A DNA stretch of 64,000 bases from Agelaius tricolor (lineage: Eukaryota > Chordata > Aves > Passeriformes > Icteridae), in assembly GCA_023055355.1 (NCBI GenBank), contig JALJCS010000028.1, positions 8,184,418 through 8,248,417 of the forward strand. The letters are read 5' to 3'. A model generated the notes under the pieces. That model was not told where the DNA came from and made no database searches. It saw nothing but the letters and a program-made list of their open reading frames with translations. The translations under genes and the position numbers were made by a program. The first letter of the stretch is position 1, and every line of letters begins with the position of its first letter. Of the stretch, positions 11,896 to 29,600 are shown one piece after another.

Positions 11896-13392
11896 TCAGG
11901 CTCTCTTGAAGACCTGTCTGCAGACCTGATTCTCACAACGAAGCTCCTACCAAAAAAACCAAAAACAAACAAACAGAAAACCCAAGAGTTTAGATATCTA
12001 CAGTAATCAAAGGAACTGCTTCCAAAATTGAACATAGATCCTTTACCACCACCCTGGCCATGCTAATAGCTTACACTTCACTTTCGAATTTAACTACACG
12101 TGACAGTGAAACAATGAAGCTGTTTCAAAGCAGAATGTGCTCACAATCTACCATCCATTACACAGCCTACAGAGCTAGAAGACATATGCACACCATGAAC
12201 ACATTATAAATCTAATTTTCGCCATACAGAGATATAATTAGTAGAAATCTGAAGTCAATACCAGGTGGAGGTCATCCCCTTCGAGCCAGTGAGTCCAGCC
12301 CCTGTTCTTCTTCTCACCGGTCTGGACACAGACGAGTTTGTCATTTTCCCAGGTAACAAGGCTCTATAGAACAGGGAACAAAAAGGTGTTTCTGTTGTTT
12401 CTGCATGTCTGTCTCAGTTCTGCAAGATACTCACAGAAAATTTTCCTGGATAAAAGAGGACCTAGATATCACCCCTGGCTGAAAGTGCCACTCCTTGTCT
12501 GTCACTCAGGCTCCTACTGCTGTCTTGCACTACAAATCTTATTCTTGAAACAATTTCAGCTCAAATATCTGGACTGATTGCAGCATCTTAATTTTGCCAC
12601 AGCCTCATATATTCCCTCTTACCTTGCATTTTCTGTTATCCAAGCCTTTATTATCTTCCTCAAACTCTTCTCCAACTTTGAATTCAAGCAAATAATCTCT
12701 GAACGAGCTAGTGGTATGGATATAGAATGAATCGCCGTCCTGTTTGATCACTTTCTGAGGCTTCAGCATTTTTGCTATTTTGCGTGTTGCAAAGTCAATA
12801 CCTTGGACAGAAGGCAAAAACATCAGAGTTGTATTTATCACCAGCCATTCTGGCAGCCAGGAATTAACCTTTATTACTACCAGAAGCATTTCTTACAGTG
12901 GTTTGACCTCACTGCTATGCAGCAATTTGTTGTTTTATTGGAACCTTTTGTTTTGTTTAAAGCTGCATGTTACACGAACTAAGTTGTCCTCTTGTACTTT
13001 TTACTCTTTGAAAACCAGTTTATTCAGATGTTGTACAATTCCTATGCAGCAGCATTTCCAGGACTTTCAGACAGAAGACTCCTGGAGAGAGTTGGCTTCC
13101 CCCACAGAGACACCCAAACTTGGTTTCAGACTTTACTCCCCCTTACCCATACGAGGTGAATGCCTATTCTCATCCTTTGTCAGAGGAAAGGCAATGAAAG
13201 AATTAACAAGACTCTCTTTAAGGCATTATATACCTTAAACAGGGTGAAATAAAGGGCAGTCCTTAAAATTCAAGAAGCCCCTTAAGGGAGAAAGGACAGA
13301 AGCAGGTATTTTCACCTACCTAAGGCCACCATGTAACCTTCAAAGTTGTCATTGCTGACAAGGTTCCAGGTTCCACTGAAATCCACAGGCAT
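11896..13392 (-). CDS. RBP7: RBP7, cellular retinol-binding protein 7
   Basis: Seen: four exons, 13392-13320, 12801-12623, 12363-12262 and 11946-11896 (73, 179, 102 and 51 nt), all with GT-AG borders; together 134 codons plus stop, the usual length of the family. The 73/179/102/51 pattern is the classic intracellular lipid-binding-protein architecture. The product begins [20 protein letters not shown], continues [19 protein letters not shown] and ends [14 protein letters not shown]. Known: these proteins are ten-stranded beta-clams that carry retinol or related ligands in the cytosol. Residue 109 (counting Met) is His in GWTHW, where CRBP1 and CRBP2 have Gln; this His is typical of RBP7/CRBP III and supports the assignment over RBP1, RBP2 and RBP5. 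It lies between UBE4B and NMNAT1 as in human. A TATA box is present upstream. Confidence 0.96.
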
Positions 13393-13424
13393 TGCCACAC
13401 AGAAGGAGGAAGATCCAGTCAAAA

Positions 13425-13458
13425 ATGCAAATGTCGTTTTCTAGCTAGGCCTTTTATA
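13425..13458 (-). promoter_or_regulatory. RBP7 TATA promoter with octamer motif
   Basis: Minus-strand TATAAAAG at 13458-13451 lies 59 bp upstream of the RBP7 start codon. Transcription should begin near 13425, giving a 5'UTR of only about 30-35 nt. ATTTGCAT, the octamer sequence, lies at 13432-13425, at the expected start; it may be chance. No CpG island surrounds it, as expected for a tissue-restricted gene. Confidence 0.7.
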
Positions 13459-13459
13459 G

Positions 13460-15834
13460 GGCAGCCTGTGGGTGGGATTACATCCCAGGACCTTTCTGCT
13501 GGAGGGGAAGGGTGCTGAGCCAGTGGGTGAGAGGGTATTTGTAGAATGGCTTCAGCTGTGCTGGAGGGAAAAGTTCACCGTGTCTGAAATCTTTGTGTTA
13601 GCAAATGTTAATAGCCCAAGAGCCACAATGCAAGCCAAAAACTGGTTTAAACCATTTTGTCCATCTTGTATACTTTAAAAGGACCGATTTTGTCATTACT
13701 AAGTTTTCCTGTAAGTTTATTAAATCTGGGCTTTATGATCTGAAACCCAGATATCTGTTGAAAAGGTGATGTACCCCTGTAAAGACAGGCTGTACTTAAC
13801 AGACACAGACTGACTGGTAAACTGTGGATTGTATTATACCAACAAATCTTAAAGTGATACCTATGGCACAGAGATAAGAACTACATCATGTTGGTTTATG
13901 TCTGGAGTGAGTTCAGAATTCAAAAAGTAATCTTGTGTATATAGGAAATGTAGCTCCTGCTTTTGCTTTCTGTTCTTGACACATAAAGGAGAGCTGATAC
14001 AGGAGCTGTTCCCACTGATGCTTTATTAGATGCTACATGTTGTGGCAGAACACAGGCAGCAGAGTGCATGATGCAGCAGATAAGCTTCAGTGCTGGACTT
14101 CACCTTCAGCAAAGAAGTGACAGAAATCCCTGATGACCCAGCAATGTGTTTTGAAAAGTGACTAAAAAATGCTTGACTTTGAAGAGAAAGGACTTAGAGA
14201 ATTTGAAGTGAGGAAATAAGGGATTTCGAGGTGAGGAAACACACCTATACCTACTACATTTATTTATTTACTGACTTCTGTTAGGCTGAATAAGAAGGAC
14301 AGTATTTTGCAGAGAAGTTTCCCCAAAGTTTAGCTCCATTTTTGGAGCTGGCAGTTTGATTGCTATGACTCACAGAATCATGCGAGTAGGAACTCAGGAC
14401 GTCAAAGCTTCTTTCCTGTTTGCAGCTGGATATTGTTCTCTAACCTACACTAAAACAGGAATGGCACTGAGAAATGAAAATTACTGTTTCCTCTTGACTC
14501 AAATAGTAACATTTCACCCACAATTTGGTGTTCTGAGGTTATGGTAGTAAAGCACTGTTGCAATACTATTGACTCTTGCAAGCAAAGAGAAGTCAGTACT
14601 TGGTAAATCCTGTGCCAAAGGATGTAACATTTTAAATTTACATCCAGATATAACATTTTAATTTAAATTATGCAGATAGGCTGGGGTGTGGTCCTTCTTT
14701 CTGTAAATCAGTTCTTAAACCTCACACAAAGACCTCTAGGGAGTTGTTGATTCATGAGAAGTGGCTTGCAAACCTTGGCATTCTTAATAAGGCACATAAT
14801 ACAAACAAAAATGAGATAGCAGCAAATAAAAGGAGTTAGAATTCTATCACCACAACAGTCACAGTGCCTCTCTAGCTTATGTTCACATAATATAGACAAT
14901 ACACTGTTAGATTCAAAACCAGATTTCCAGAAAAGAAAAGTATTTCACTTAGGATCAGTATTGATATACTACCATTTTCTCTCTACTAACAGAAAACAAT
15001 TCTGGCTAAATATAATTATATTCTACTTATGGCTCAAAAGTAAAAGAAACTTTATTATTTGAAATCAATGTATTATTTGTAATAAAGGGACAAGTGTCTC
15101 AGAATCTGTGCAGTGACACTATTATTAATTTCTATCTATTAAATCAATGGCTTTAAACCAGTTCCTGAGGTAGGTTTGTCCTTCCATCAGAAACGATTTT
15201 GAGCTTAACATTACAGCCCTGGAAACATGAATAGAAAAGTAAAGTACAAGACATTTCTGGAAGCAAATTGCATGACAACAAACAAGCAGCTGCATATCTC
15301 AAAGGCAAGCAGCTCAAAGCATGCTATACCTAGCACCACTTCAGCCAGGAGGAAATTCTACCTTTCCAGGATAGAGCCAAATAATTTTTTTGAGGTGACA
15401 CATGTTGACAATTAAAAAAAAAATGACATAGATTTACTGTAAGTAAATGGTACATCTTGAAACCAGATAACTTTGTTAAGACACTGTAAGTTATTAAAAA
15501 TATTTGTGTTATCATTTTATAAACAGCAGAGCAGTTTGAGTTAAAACCAATCAGAACATTTTCATTTGTTATAATTTGCAATTTTCATGTACCGATGTGA
15601 ATTCTTATACTCCCTTCAGTGCACTGGGACAAAACATTAAAATGTGAAAATCTTATTACTGGACTTGAAAAAAGTTGTGTACGTCCAATCACTGAGTGCA
15701 CCAAGCCCCATTGCTAACTACAGATGTACGGAATTAGCCCACTCTTTACCTAAGGAAAGGCCCCAGCCAGCCCCTAGAAAACACACTTTCCTGTATGCAA
15801 TGTAGTTCTCTCAGAGCAGCAGTGGGTCAGCTGC
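13460..15834 (-). other. NMNAT1 3'UTR and NMNAT1-RBP7 spacer
   Basis: Non-coding sequence between the NMNAT1 stop codon and the RBP7 promoter. The upper part should be NMNAT1 3'UTR; candidate minus-strand AATAAA hexamers are at 15051-15056 and 14022-14027. No other gene seen. Confidence 0.6.
15051..15056 (-). terminator. Candidate NMNAT1 poly(A) signal
   Basis: AATAAA on the minus strand, about 780 nt beyond the NMNAT1 stop codon. A further one at 14022-14027 would give a 3'UTR of about 1.8 kb. Which is used cannot be decided from the sequence. Confidence 0.4.
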
Positions 15835-17668
15835 TCAGTGCTGTGAGCTCCTGGGGTCGCTGGCGTGTTTCTGCAAGGGGGCCAGGAGCAGCCCCGCGTT
15901 GCGGGCCTCGCTCTCGGCGCTGTACAGCCCGTTCCTCTCGATGTACGCCCGCACCACCTCGGGCACCAGGTAACGGATGCTCTGGCCCCTCCGCAGGGCT
16001 CTGCGGATCTTGGTGGAGGAAATATCATTTGTGATCCATTCTTCCACAAGGTGAATGTTATTCTTGTGTCTCCACAAAATATCCGACTCGTAGATGAATT
16101 TCTGAACATTGTTTCCGGCCCTACTGATACACACAAGGCCGTGTTTTTCCACAATTTCAGTGATGTCCTCCAGCTTCCACAGATTGGGGACTCCAAAAGA
16201 TTCCAGCATGTCACTTCCACAAAGCAGTTTAACCTGTGGGACACCTTAAAGAGAAAATTCAATGAGAAATAGGGCTTGGTTTGGGGCTTGGCAGATTTTA
16301 GCAAATTTGACAGGGACGTTTAATTTCTCGGCTCCCTCTCTCTCTGTATCTTTGGTTAAGATGAGACAATGGAATGAAATTTAAAAAAAAGATTCAGAGC
16401 ATATAATTTATAATTAGTAGCCATAACACAGGATTTTTCTGAATAAAGATCATGGGAGTCCATTCATTAAAGGGATCTAATGCCTTATGCTGTGGAATCT
16501 AAGGGAATAGAGTTACTGAGTGCATCAGAACCAGGAGCCACCATAAAAGTTACTCATTGGTGCAATTCTCTTGAAATAACAAGGATCATTAACCATCTAA
16601 TTTGCAAACAGACTTAACTTTTTACAACTGGACTCTGATTTTTCTTTTTAATGGGCTCATGCCTGTTTGGCTCCTGTTTTCTCTTCCGTCCCAGCTTTGT
16701 TATGGGTACATCATCCTGCAGACTATTAGTGACATCGGCAGAGAGAAGCTTTTGATGATGATACCTGCAAAACAAATGTATTTTAGGTATTATTTTAAAG
16801 ATGTAGGAAAAAATTGGGATAGTATGGCCTACCAACTTTTGTTAGAGTCAACACCATTCTTAATCCTTCTATAGATTCGTGAGACTTTTTAGAGGCTGGC
16901 TGAAGAATACCTTAAAACCTTGAGTGTTTCCAACCACTCGCTCTGGCAGCTTTCCCAATCATCAACTTCCACCCAATCTGAGTTTTTTGTAGCCAGTTTT
17001 GCCATAGTCACTCGGTGATTCGCACTGATCAGACCTTTCTTCTTATATGCATCACCCACTGGTGAAATGATGCCTTTGATTACTTTGTATTTTCCTGTGG
17101 AAAAAAAACACATAACACAAGAACATGAGAAATGCTTGAGCAGATGTTACTTCCCCTGCATTGTATTTAACCTGTGACATAACCATTATGCAGTGCAATG
17201 GCAGCTGATAGCCAGCCCTGTGGAAAAATACAGGATACTCCTGCACAGTCAGGGGTTATGAATGAAGGAGTTAGTAAGATGTATTAGAAAGATATATATT
17301 TCTATCAACTATAAACCCTGTTCTTTAGCTCATTGAAATCAGTAATAAGCAACACATATATGAGTTCTCTCATAATGGCCTACGTGGTGTATTTTTTGTA
17401 TAAGACATAAACACAAATCAGCCTCAATATCTAATTAGCATTTGCTAAATATCTGTCACTGTCAAGCATTCATAGACACAAAATATTCACCTTAACACTG
17501 AAGTGTCTGGTTATCAAAGCTATTCTGAATGATAGAAATAACCATCCTACCTGTTTCATGGAAGTAGTCTTTAGCCAGCTCAAACAGCCTCAGGTGCATG
17601 TTGGTGATGGGATTGAAGGACCCACAGGCCAGCAGCACCACTTCAGTCTTCGTGTCAAGATCTTCCAT
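15835..17668 (-). CDS. NMNAT1: NMNAT1, nuclear NMN adenylyltransferase
   Basis: Seen: four coding exons, 17668-17551, 17094-16911, 16764-16619 and 16244-15835 (118, 184, 146, 410 nt), giving 285 residues (human 279). Start ATG at 17668 has a strong context. The product begins [20 protein letters not shown]; the nucleotidyltransferase motif [10 protein letters not shown] is at 16-25 and the C-terminal ISSTKIRR motif at 224-231. A basic RKRK cluster at 127-130, in the variable loop encoded by the third coding exon, matches the nuclear-localisation segment of vertebrate NMNAT1 and separates it from NMNAT2 and NMNAT3. Known: it makes NAD from NMN and ATP in the nucleus. Odd point: the only donor at 16619/16618 that keeps frame is GTTAAGT, weaker than consensus; it yields VVKSVPQVKLL across the junction, which fits human TKAVPKVKLL. 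A non-coding first exon probably lies near 19530. Confidence 0.96.
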
Positions 17669-19526
17669 GGCCTTTGCTCACAGCCACGGAGCCAAGTGGA
17701 CAATGTTGGTGCCAGCCACTACAAGAAATGGGATAAGAAAGAGTTATTGTTACTTAATTGTGCTCCCAATAAGCAGAAGATAAAATTTTAAGATCAAATT
17801 GTATTTTTCTTCCATCATGCTGGCCTGTGACTGTTCATGTGACACTTCTTTGTCCAATTTCTAAGTGATTAAAATATGAAATCACTGCAAAGAGGCTGCC
17901 TGCCCAGAGAGGATGGTGTACTGCCCACTCTGAGGAAAAGCAGCTCATGCTTTAAACTTCATGCGGAGAGATTTTCTGTCCTGATTGCAGGACAAACTTT
18001 ATTAGAACTTTGCACCATTTTAAGATGCCAGTGCCAATCAACTGCCAAGGGACATGTGGGCAGGGAACTTCCTTGTTAAGTAACTTCCTTCTAGTGCTTA
18101 CAGGGAGAAATAGAGCATCCTGTGACCATTCCTAGTCTTGCTACTCAACTGCAGTGACCCTTTCCAGCAAGATCTATAAAACCAAGACTGTGTCACATAT
18201 TATATTGTATTAAATTCTAGAGGAGAACACCATCAACATTTCTTTGTTCAACACTGGGGGTTTTCCACTTTTCTAAAATACCACAGTTCTGTTCCGCTTC
18301 TGAGCTTCAGTTTCAGAAAGCTGCTTAAGAATTGCTGAAAATAAGGAAATTTCACTATTTATCATTCAATTTCTCCTCACACCTCACACACATTTTTGCT
18401 TCTGTATTCTTTCCTGAGAATATTCTGCCAAGATGTTTTCCCACATCTGGCCTAACGAAGGAGAACTGCAATGGGCTGCTGCTGTTTGCGAGATGTCTGA
18501 GACATCCTGAGGAGCACAGAATTGTCTGCCATTGTTTCTACAGCAACATCACCACCGGGAAAAATCCCACGAGGTCATCCTCACATTGTGTCTCCCTGAC
18601 AGAGAGGCTGAGTGATGTTCACAGCAGCTGAGACACCATCACAGCCAAACCTTGAAACAGCGACTGTGTCCCAACATCAAACAGCCTGGGGATGAAAGGA
18701 ACGCTTGCAAGGCTTCATATTTTGTAAGTGCTAGTACTTTTCTGTGCTTTCAATAGTTTCACAAACTTTTAAAATATTCTTCATTACTGCAGAGTAGCTC
18801 AGCAGTGAAACGGCTGGTGGTACTTGAAATGCAGCCTTCACAGGGGCACGTCTAGGAGAGTTACTATGGGAACAGGGAGGAGAGGAATTAGACTGCCTTT
18901 GTAATGCACAAATCCTACTTTCAACAGAGTGACACCTGCTGCAAAACTGGAAAAGATTGATTTTTTTCCTTAAAAAAAAAAAGTGCCAAAAAAGTAGAAA
19001 ATTTTAAGATGGAAATATAGAGTGCCTTTTTCGGGAGTTAGTCAAATGTCCCTTTTCATGCTCCTAATTTTACAGTTTACAGAAACAGGCAATCATTGCC
19101 TCATAAACTCACCTTGCACGAACAGATACCAAAATATGCCTACAGCAGGTCTTGGGATGGCTCTGGAGCCCACCCTGCCGGTCACCTTCAGGGGATAAGC
19201 AGGCAAGGATGCTTTGCTCAATCTCATTTATGTTCCAGAGGCAGATATGTTTATATATGGGTATATACATAGAATACAAGCGTGATGTGGGCGTCGCTGG
19301 GCGCTTCACGAACGCCCTCCGCAGCTCTCCGCCCCCGCGGGCCTGCACGGGGGTCCGGTCCTCGCCCAGCGAGCAACCCCCGCCGCCGCTGCCCATCCCC
19401 GGTGAGCCCCGCTCAGCCCCGCGCTGTGCCCGCTCGCCCCCTCTGCCCGTCCCCGCTGTCCCGCTGTCCCCGTTCCCTGTCCCCGTTCCCTGTCCCCGCT
19501 GGCCCCGTTCCCCGTGCCCGCTCACC
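17669..19526 (-). other. NMNAT1 intron 1 (5' untranslated side)
   Basis: Between the first coding exon and the CpG island. The acceptor for the ATG exon lies just above 17668 on the minus strand. No other gene or repeat family recognised; the CpG island begins at about 19280 within it. Confidence 0.6.
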
Positions 19527-19900
19527 CCGCGCTGCGCCCTCGGCCGGGCCCGCGGGGCCGCTCGCGCTCATTGGCCCGGGCGCGGCGGAAGCGGCGCCGC
19601 AGGAGCGGGATGAGCCCGCCCTGACGCGGCCTGCCCGGCTGAGGGGTGAGGGGGCCCGGGGCCAGGCGGGCGGAGGGGGAAGAGCGGGGCCGGAGCCTGG
19701 CCGGGGAACGGGCAGCGGGCCCCGGGCAGCGCCCGAGTTCCGCCCGCTCCTCCCGCAGGCCGCGCTCGGCCCGGAGCGAGGGCCGCGCTCCCTCAGGGCG
19801 GCTGTGGGGCCGGGATGGCCGCTGGCCGCCGTGTCCGCCCCGGCACCATCCCCGGGGAGCGCCGGTTCTCCGGCTGCCTCGCACACCTGCAGCCGGGCTG
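19280..19900. promoter_or_regulatory. Bidirectional CpG-island promoter of NMNAT1 and LZIC
   Basis: GC-dense island between two divergent genes. On the minus strand a GTGAGC donor at 19525 would end a non-coding NMNAT1 exon 1. On the plus strand a GTGAGG donor at 19646 would end a non-coding LZIC exon 1. The roughly 120 bp between them contain an inverted CCAAT box (ATTGG, 19570-19574) and an ETS-type GCGGAAGCG at about 19586. No TATA box. NMNAT1 and LZIC are also head-to-head in human. Exact starts are inferred. Confidence 0.75.
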
Positions 19901-20217
19901 TCTCCTGAACAGCGGTCCAAGGGGCCGCTGAAGAGTCGAACCTACTGAGTCATATAGCGAGGCCTCTGTATTTCAGTAATTGCTGCTTGATTGTATGTGC
20001 TGCGGCTGTTGGAGTGCCCTGCTGAACCGCCTCTTGCTCTGAAGATAATGCTGTGCACGCAGCCTGGCATTTCTGTATTTCCACTGCAAGGATCTCCGGG
20101 TGCTGTGATTAAACATTCCGTCAGAAAGATATTGCATAATTTTAATATTTGGAGTGTTTGAAATACGTTTTAAGTTGTTGATACAAACAATAAAATGTAC
20201 TTTCTCTTAGGAGTGTC

Positions 20218-20239
20218 ATGTAAAAACATTTTCATGTGA
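20218..20239 (+). promoter_or_regulatory. Two start-stop mini uORFs in the LZIC leader
   Basis: The exon carrying the LZIC start codon begins at 20211 (acceptor TTTCTCTTAG). Before the real ATG at 20249 it contains ATGTAA at 20218-20223 and ATGTGA at 20234-20239: two AUG codons each followed directly by a stop. The first has G at -3. The real start has A at -3 and G at +4. Such elements can hold ribosomes at the AUG and reduce downstream initiation; that this occurs here is inference. Confidence 0.7.
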
Positions 20240-26295
<6,056 letters not shown>

Positions 26296-26616
26296 AGAGG
26301 TTCGTGAGGCTTGTGTCTCCAGTGATCAGCAGCATTGGATTTTGGTCATTCTGCGTTTGGTTTTTCTATTTCTTACATGTTGAAAAAAAAGCAAAGCAAA
26401 ACAAAAAACCCAAGCCCTAAATCTCTTGGGTCCTTAACCAGAAGATATGAAGTAAACAGCCTTAAGTGCACTTTGGGACCTTGGTGTCTGTACCCTTTAA
26501 GTAATACAAGCTCTGAGGCTGAACACTAAGTGGAACTCTAAAACAAAAGCATGGTATGACTGTCTTTTGAAAGAGTCAGCTGTTTTGAACTTTTCTGAAT
26601 GTGTATTTCTCTAACT

Positions 26617-26622
26617 ATTAAA
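26617..26622 (+). terminator. LZIC poly(A) signal (ATTAAA)
   Basis: The ATTAAA variant about 320 nt past the LZIC stop, followed by a T/G-rich stretch. A canonical AATAAA at 27177-27182 is a possible distal alternative. Confidence 0.5.
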
Positions 26623-26639
26623 ACTTAATCTTTTTGCAT

Positions 26640-29600
26640 GTGGTTGTAGCAAGCAGATCTTTTTACGAAGTGGTCCTGATGGGTTTTTTTGGGTGATTCT
26701 TCACATTGTCTTAATTTTTGTCTGGACTCCCCACTAAGTAGTTTGTGCTAGGAAAGCATTGAAGCTTTGGAAAATTGATGCAGTTTATTGAAATGCCATC
26801 TTTCTACAAACTGTTTGCAGAAGACCCAAAATGAGCCTGGATGCTGATCACTGGCCCTTGGCTGCTTGTTTGCCGTGCACATGAATGAGCACTTTGTGTC
26901 CCAGCCCTGCCTGAGGACAATGGCAGCCCTGTGGGGAGGCTTCTGGAGTCATTTAACCTTGTGTGTTGAAAGGACAGGAATTGATAGGACATGGCAATGA
27001 GATGCTCTTCCTTCAGCTCTGGTGTGTAACTGCACGCTGCTGTTATTTCAGAGGGGGCATGAAATAGCTTGCAAGTAGAAACAAAACCAGCTCCCGTTAT
27101 GTGATCAGTGCAAGTGTTGTTCAATCTCAGTGGTGGTGCTATGGAGAGGGAGGGTCTGTGTCTCCACTGGATCCTGAATAAACTTGGCTTAGGAGGATTT
27201 GAAATCCCATGTAGTTGAATTTTTAGCTCAGAGACTAAGTGGGTAGCGTTGACTATAAACAGAAAATTAACGTGGTCAGTCGTCATTTAGAGTGCACTTA
27301 CAGGGCATAAATACCCTATAAATTAGCAAGTTTGTCTAATTGTAAACTGGGACTGGAGTAGACTAGAAAATGTGTTTCTAGACTGTGTTTTGCTTTAACA
27401 GATATACTGTTGACATCTAGCATTTAAGAAATGAAAGGATACATGATAGAGATAGCATAATTTGTTTTTCACTGATAAAACTTCTTTCTCCCTGTTATTA
27501 GAAAGCCTTTATTGAGGAGAGGTCTTTTGTCCATTGCAGCAGAACTGTTTTCTGTCTGGGACAGCATTGTGTTCTCTGACAAAGGCTGATTGCAGCTTCA
27601 TAGCTGAGAGCAGCTTATTAAAAGGCGTTATTAGACTCTGAAATTATGGGAAGCAAAACAGTCTGTGAGGACTGGAGCTGCCTTCTTTTCCTTTCTGCTC
27701 ATTACTGGTGCTAAGGAACTCTCTCCCCATACACCCCCAGCCTGCTTGCAGCATTATTATGTAAATTAAATTTCTCAGCACTCACAAAAAGTTTACAGTA
27801 CAATGACATGGAAATCTTTTTCCTTGTAGTTTGACAGGTGTAAGTTTCCAGGAGAAACTTTTTTAAATTGGTTTGTAAATATTTCAGGATTTTTGCAAAT
27901 ACCTGTACTGCGGGCAGTTGTAACATTCCAATTAAATTGATCCTTGACTGAACATCTTTCCAACATCTGCTGCTTCTGCTCTTGGAAGGATCCCTGGTGG
28001 TTTAGATGGACAAAGATGAGACTGAGATCAGTACCAGTATTGCAAGATTCAGTGTGTTGGGTCAGACTTCTCTTCTCAGAAGCTGTGAAGGGTCAGAAAT
28101 CAGAGCTCTACCCAGAGACTGGCTGTGTCCTGCAGAATGCCCTGACCATAAATGTGCTTTAACAAGGAAGCTGCTGCTGATGTGAAGCTATTCATGTGTT
28201 GACCCTCACAGAGTTAAGTAACCTCTTGAAATAGTTAGATTGATTTAAGGCATAGTAAGTTAATTGATGTGTTGTGCTAAATGCTTTGCTAAATAATCCT
28301 GGGATGTACCTCCACCACCATCTCAAATGTTTCTGCAGGGGCTGTAAAAAAAAGTCCGTAATCTATTTATTATAATAATGATTTCCTCAAATAAAAACTG
28401 ATAACAAAAGAACAACTGCTAAATGAAAGCATGGGTTTGTGTTTAACAAACAAGCTTGTGATGTGTGAGTTCCATCCCCAGTTCCGTGCTGGACCTGGGC
28501 AGATCACTCATTCTGTACACATCTTTCTTTCCTGGAGTAAAATACAGATTATGATCCTTAAATATTGAGTGCTGTGAAGTTGTTATTGATCATACGTTGC
28601 TTTGAAGATTAAAAGTGCTTTGTTTTTTGTTTATCATTTTACTTCTGATATAAGAACTGTAAACTACAGTAGCTTTAAACATATCAGCAAAGTTCCCAGA
28701 GTCCTTTTTTGGCCGTATATAACCTCCTTTTTTTAATCTTCTTTCTCTATAGAGTGAATTCAGTGATTGTACTGATCTGAAGGAAAAAGTGTTAGAAAAT
28801 TGAAGCTTCAAATATCCTGTCTTTCTTTCTTCTATCTTTGTCTCCTTGTGTTATTTCTCTTCTTTGATCTTGAATGGAAAAGTAGCAAGTTACCTTTGTG
28901 TTGAAGAAAAAATACAAGATTTCTTAAGAGATCCCTTAGTTTCTCATGCTACTTTGCCTGTAAAAGTCAAATTCATTTTGATAGAGAGCTCTGTGTAAAT
29001 GACACCCTATGGCCAGGCAGTTCAGGCTCTATTACTGGTGGCTGAAGTGGGATCAATGCATGATTTTGATGGATTTGAATTATCAGACTAAGTCTGACAT
29101 ATAAAATATTAACAAAAGAGATTCCAAACTAAAAACAAGTCCTTCACTGGGTACCCCACACACATCTTGGAGAGAAAGAGTTTTCATTATTGTTGTGTGT
29201 GGTTGAATCATGGATAATGAAAGCAGGGATTGTGTGTGCAGATGCTTCTGGAAGCCCTTAATGAGAGGGGGATGCCAACAAGTACAGAGGGACATGGAGG
29301 GTGGGAGCAGCTGTGCTGTGAAGGAATCCTAAATGAATTTCAGAGCTGATTAAGAAACAAATGGAGATCAGGAAGGACAGGGTGAATTGAGAGAATTTTT
29401 CTAAGTCAAGCAGGGATTCAGAGGAAAAGGTTTCATGAAGTTTTGGCTTACTAGAATAAACAGCAGCCTCATTAAACAAGAGATTAGAAGCTATTGAAAA
29501 GAAAAATCCATTTAATCTGATAGATTTTGGTAAAATAATATCAAGTCTTTATCCAATACTTGTAAAAATGTTAGACTTAACCTTTAGATAATTAAACTTC

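Noticed and set aside
14350..14420. CACAGAATCATG segment resembling a CR1 end
   Set aside because: Only about ten bases match; too short to call a transposon.
19109..19948. Open frames of 130-208 codons around the NMNAT1/LZIC island
   Set aside because: CpG-island composition; real exons here are non-coding.
26804..27286. 160-codon minus-strand open frame downstream of LZIC
   Set aside because: No family resemblance, and it may lie in an extended LZIC 3'UTR; length is within chance for this many kilobases.
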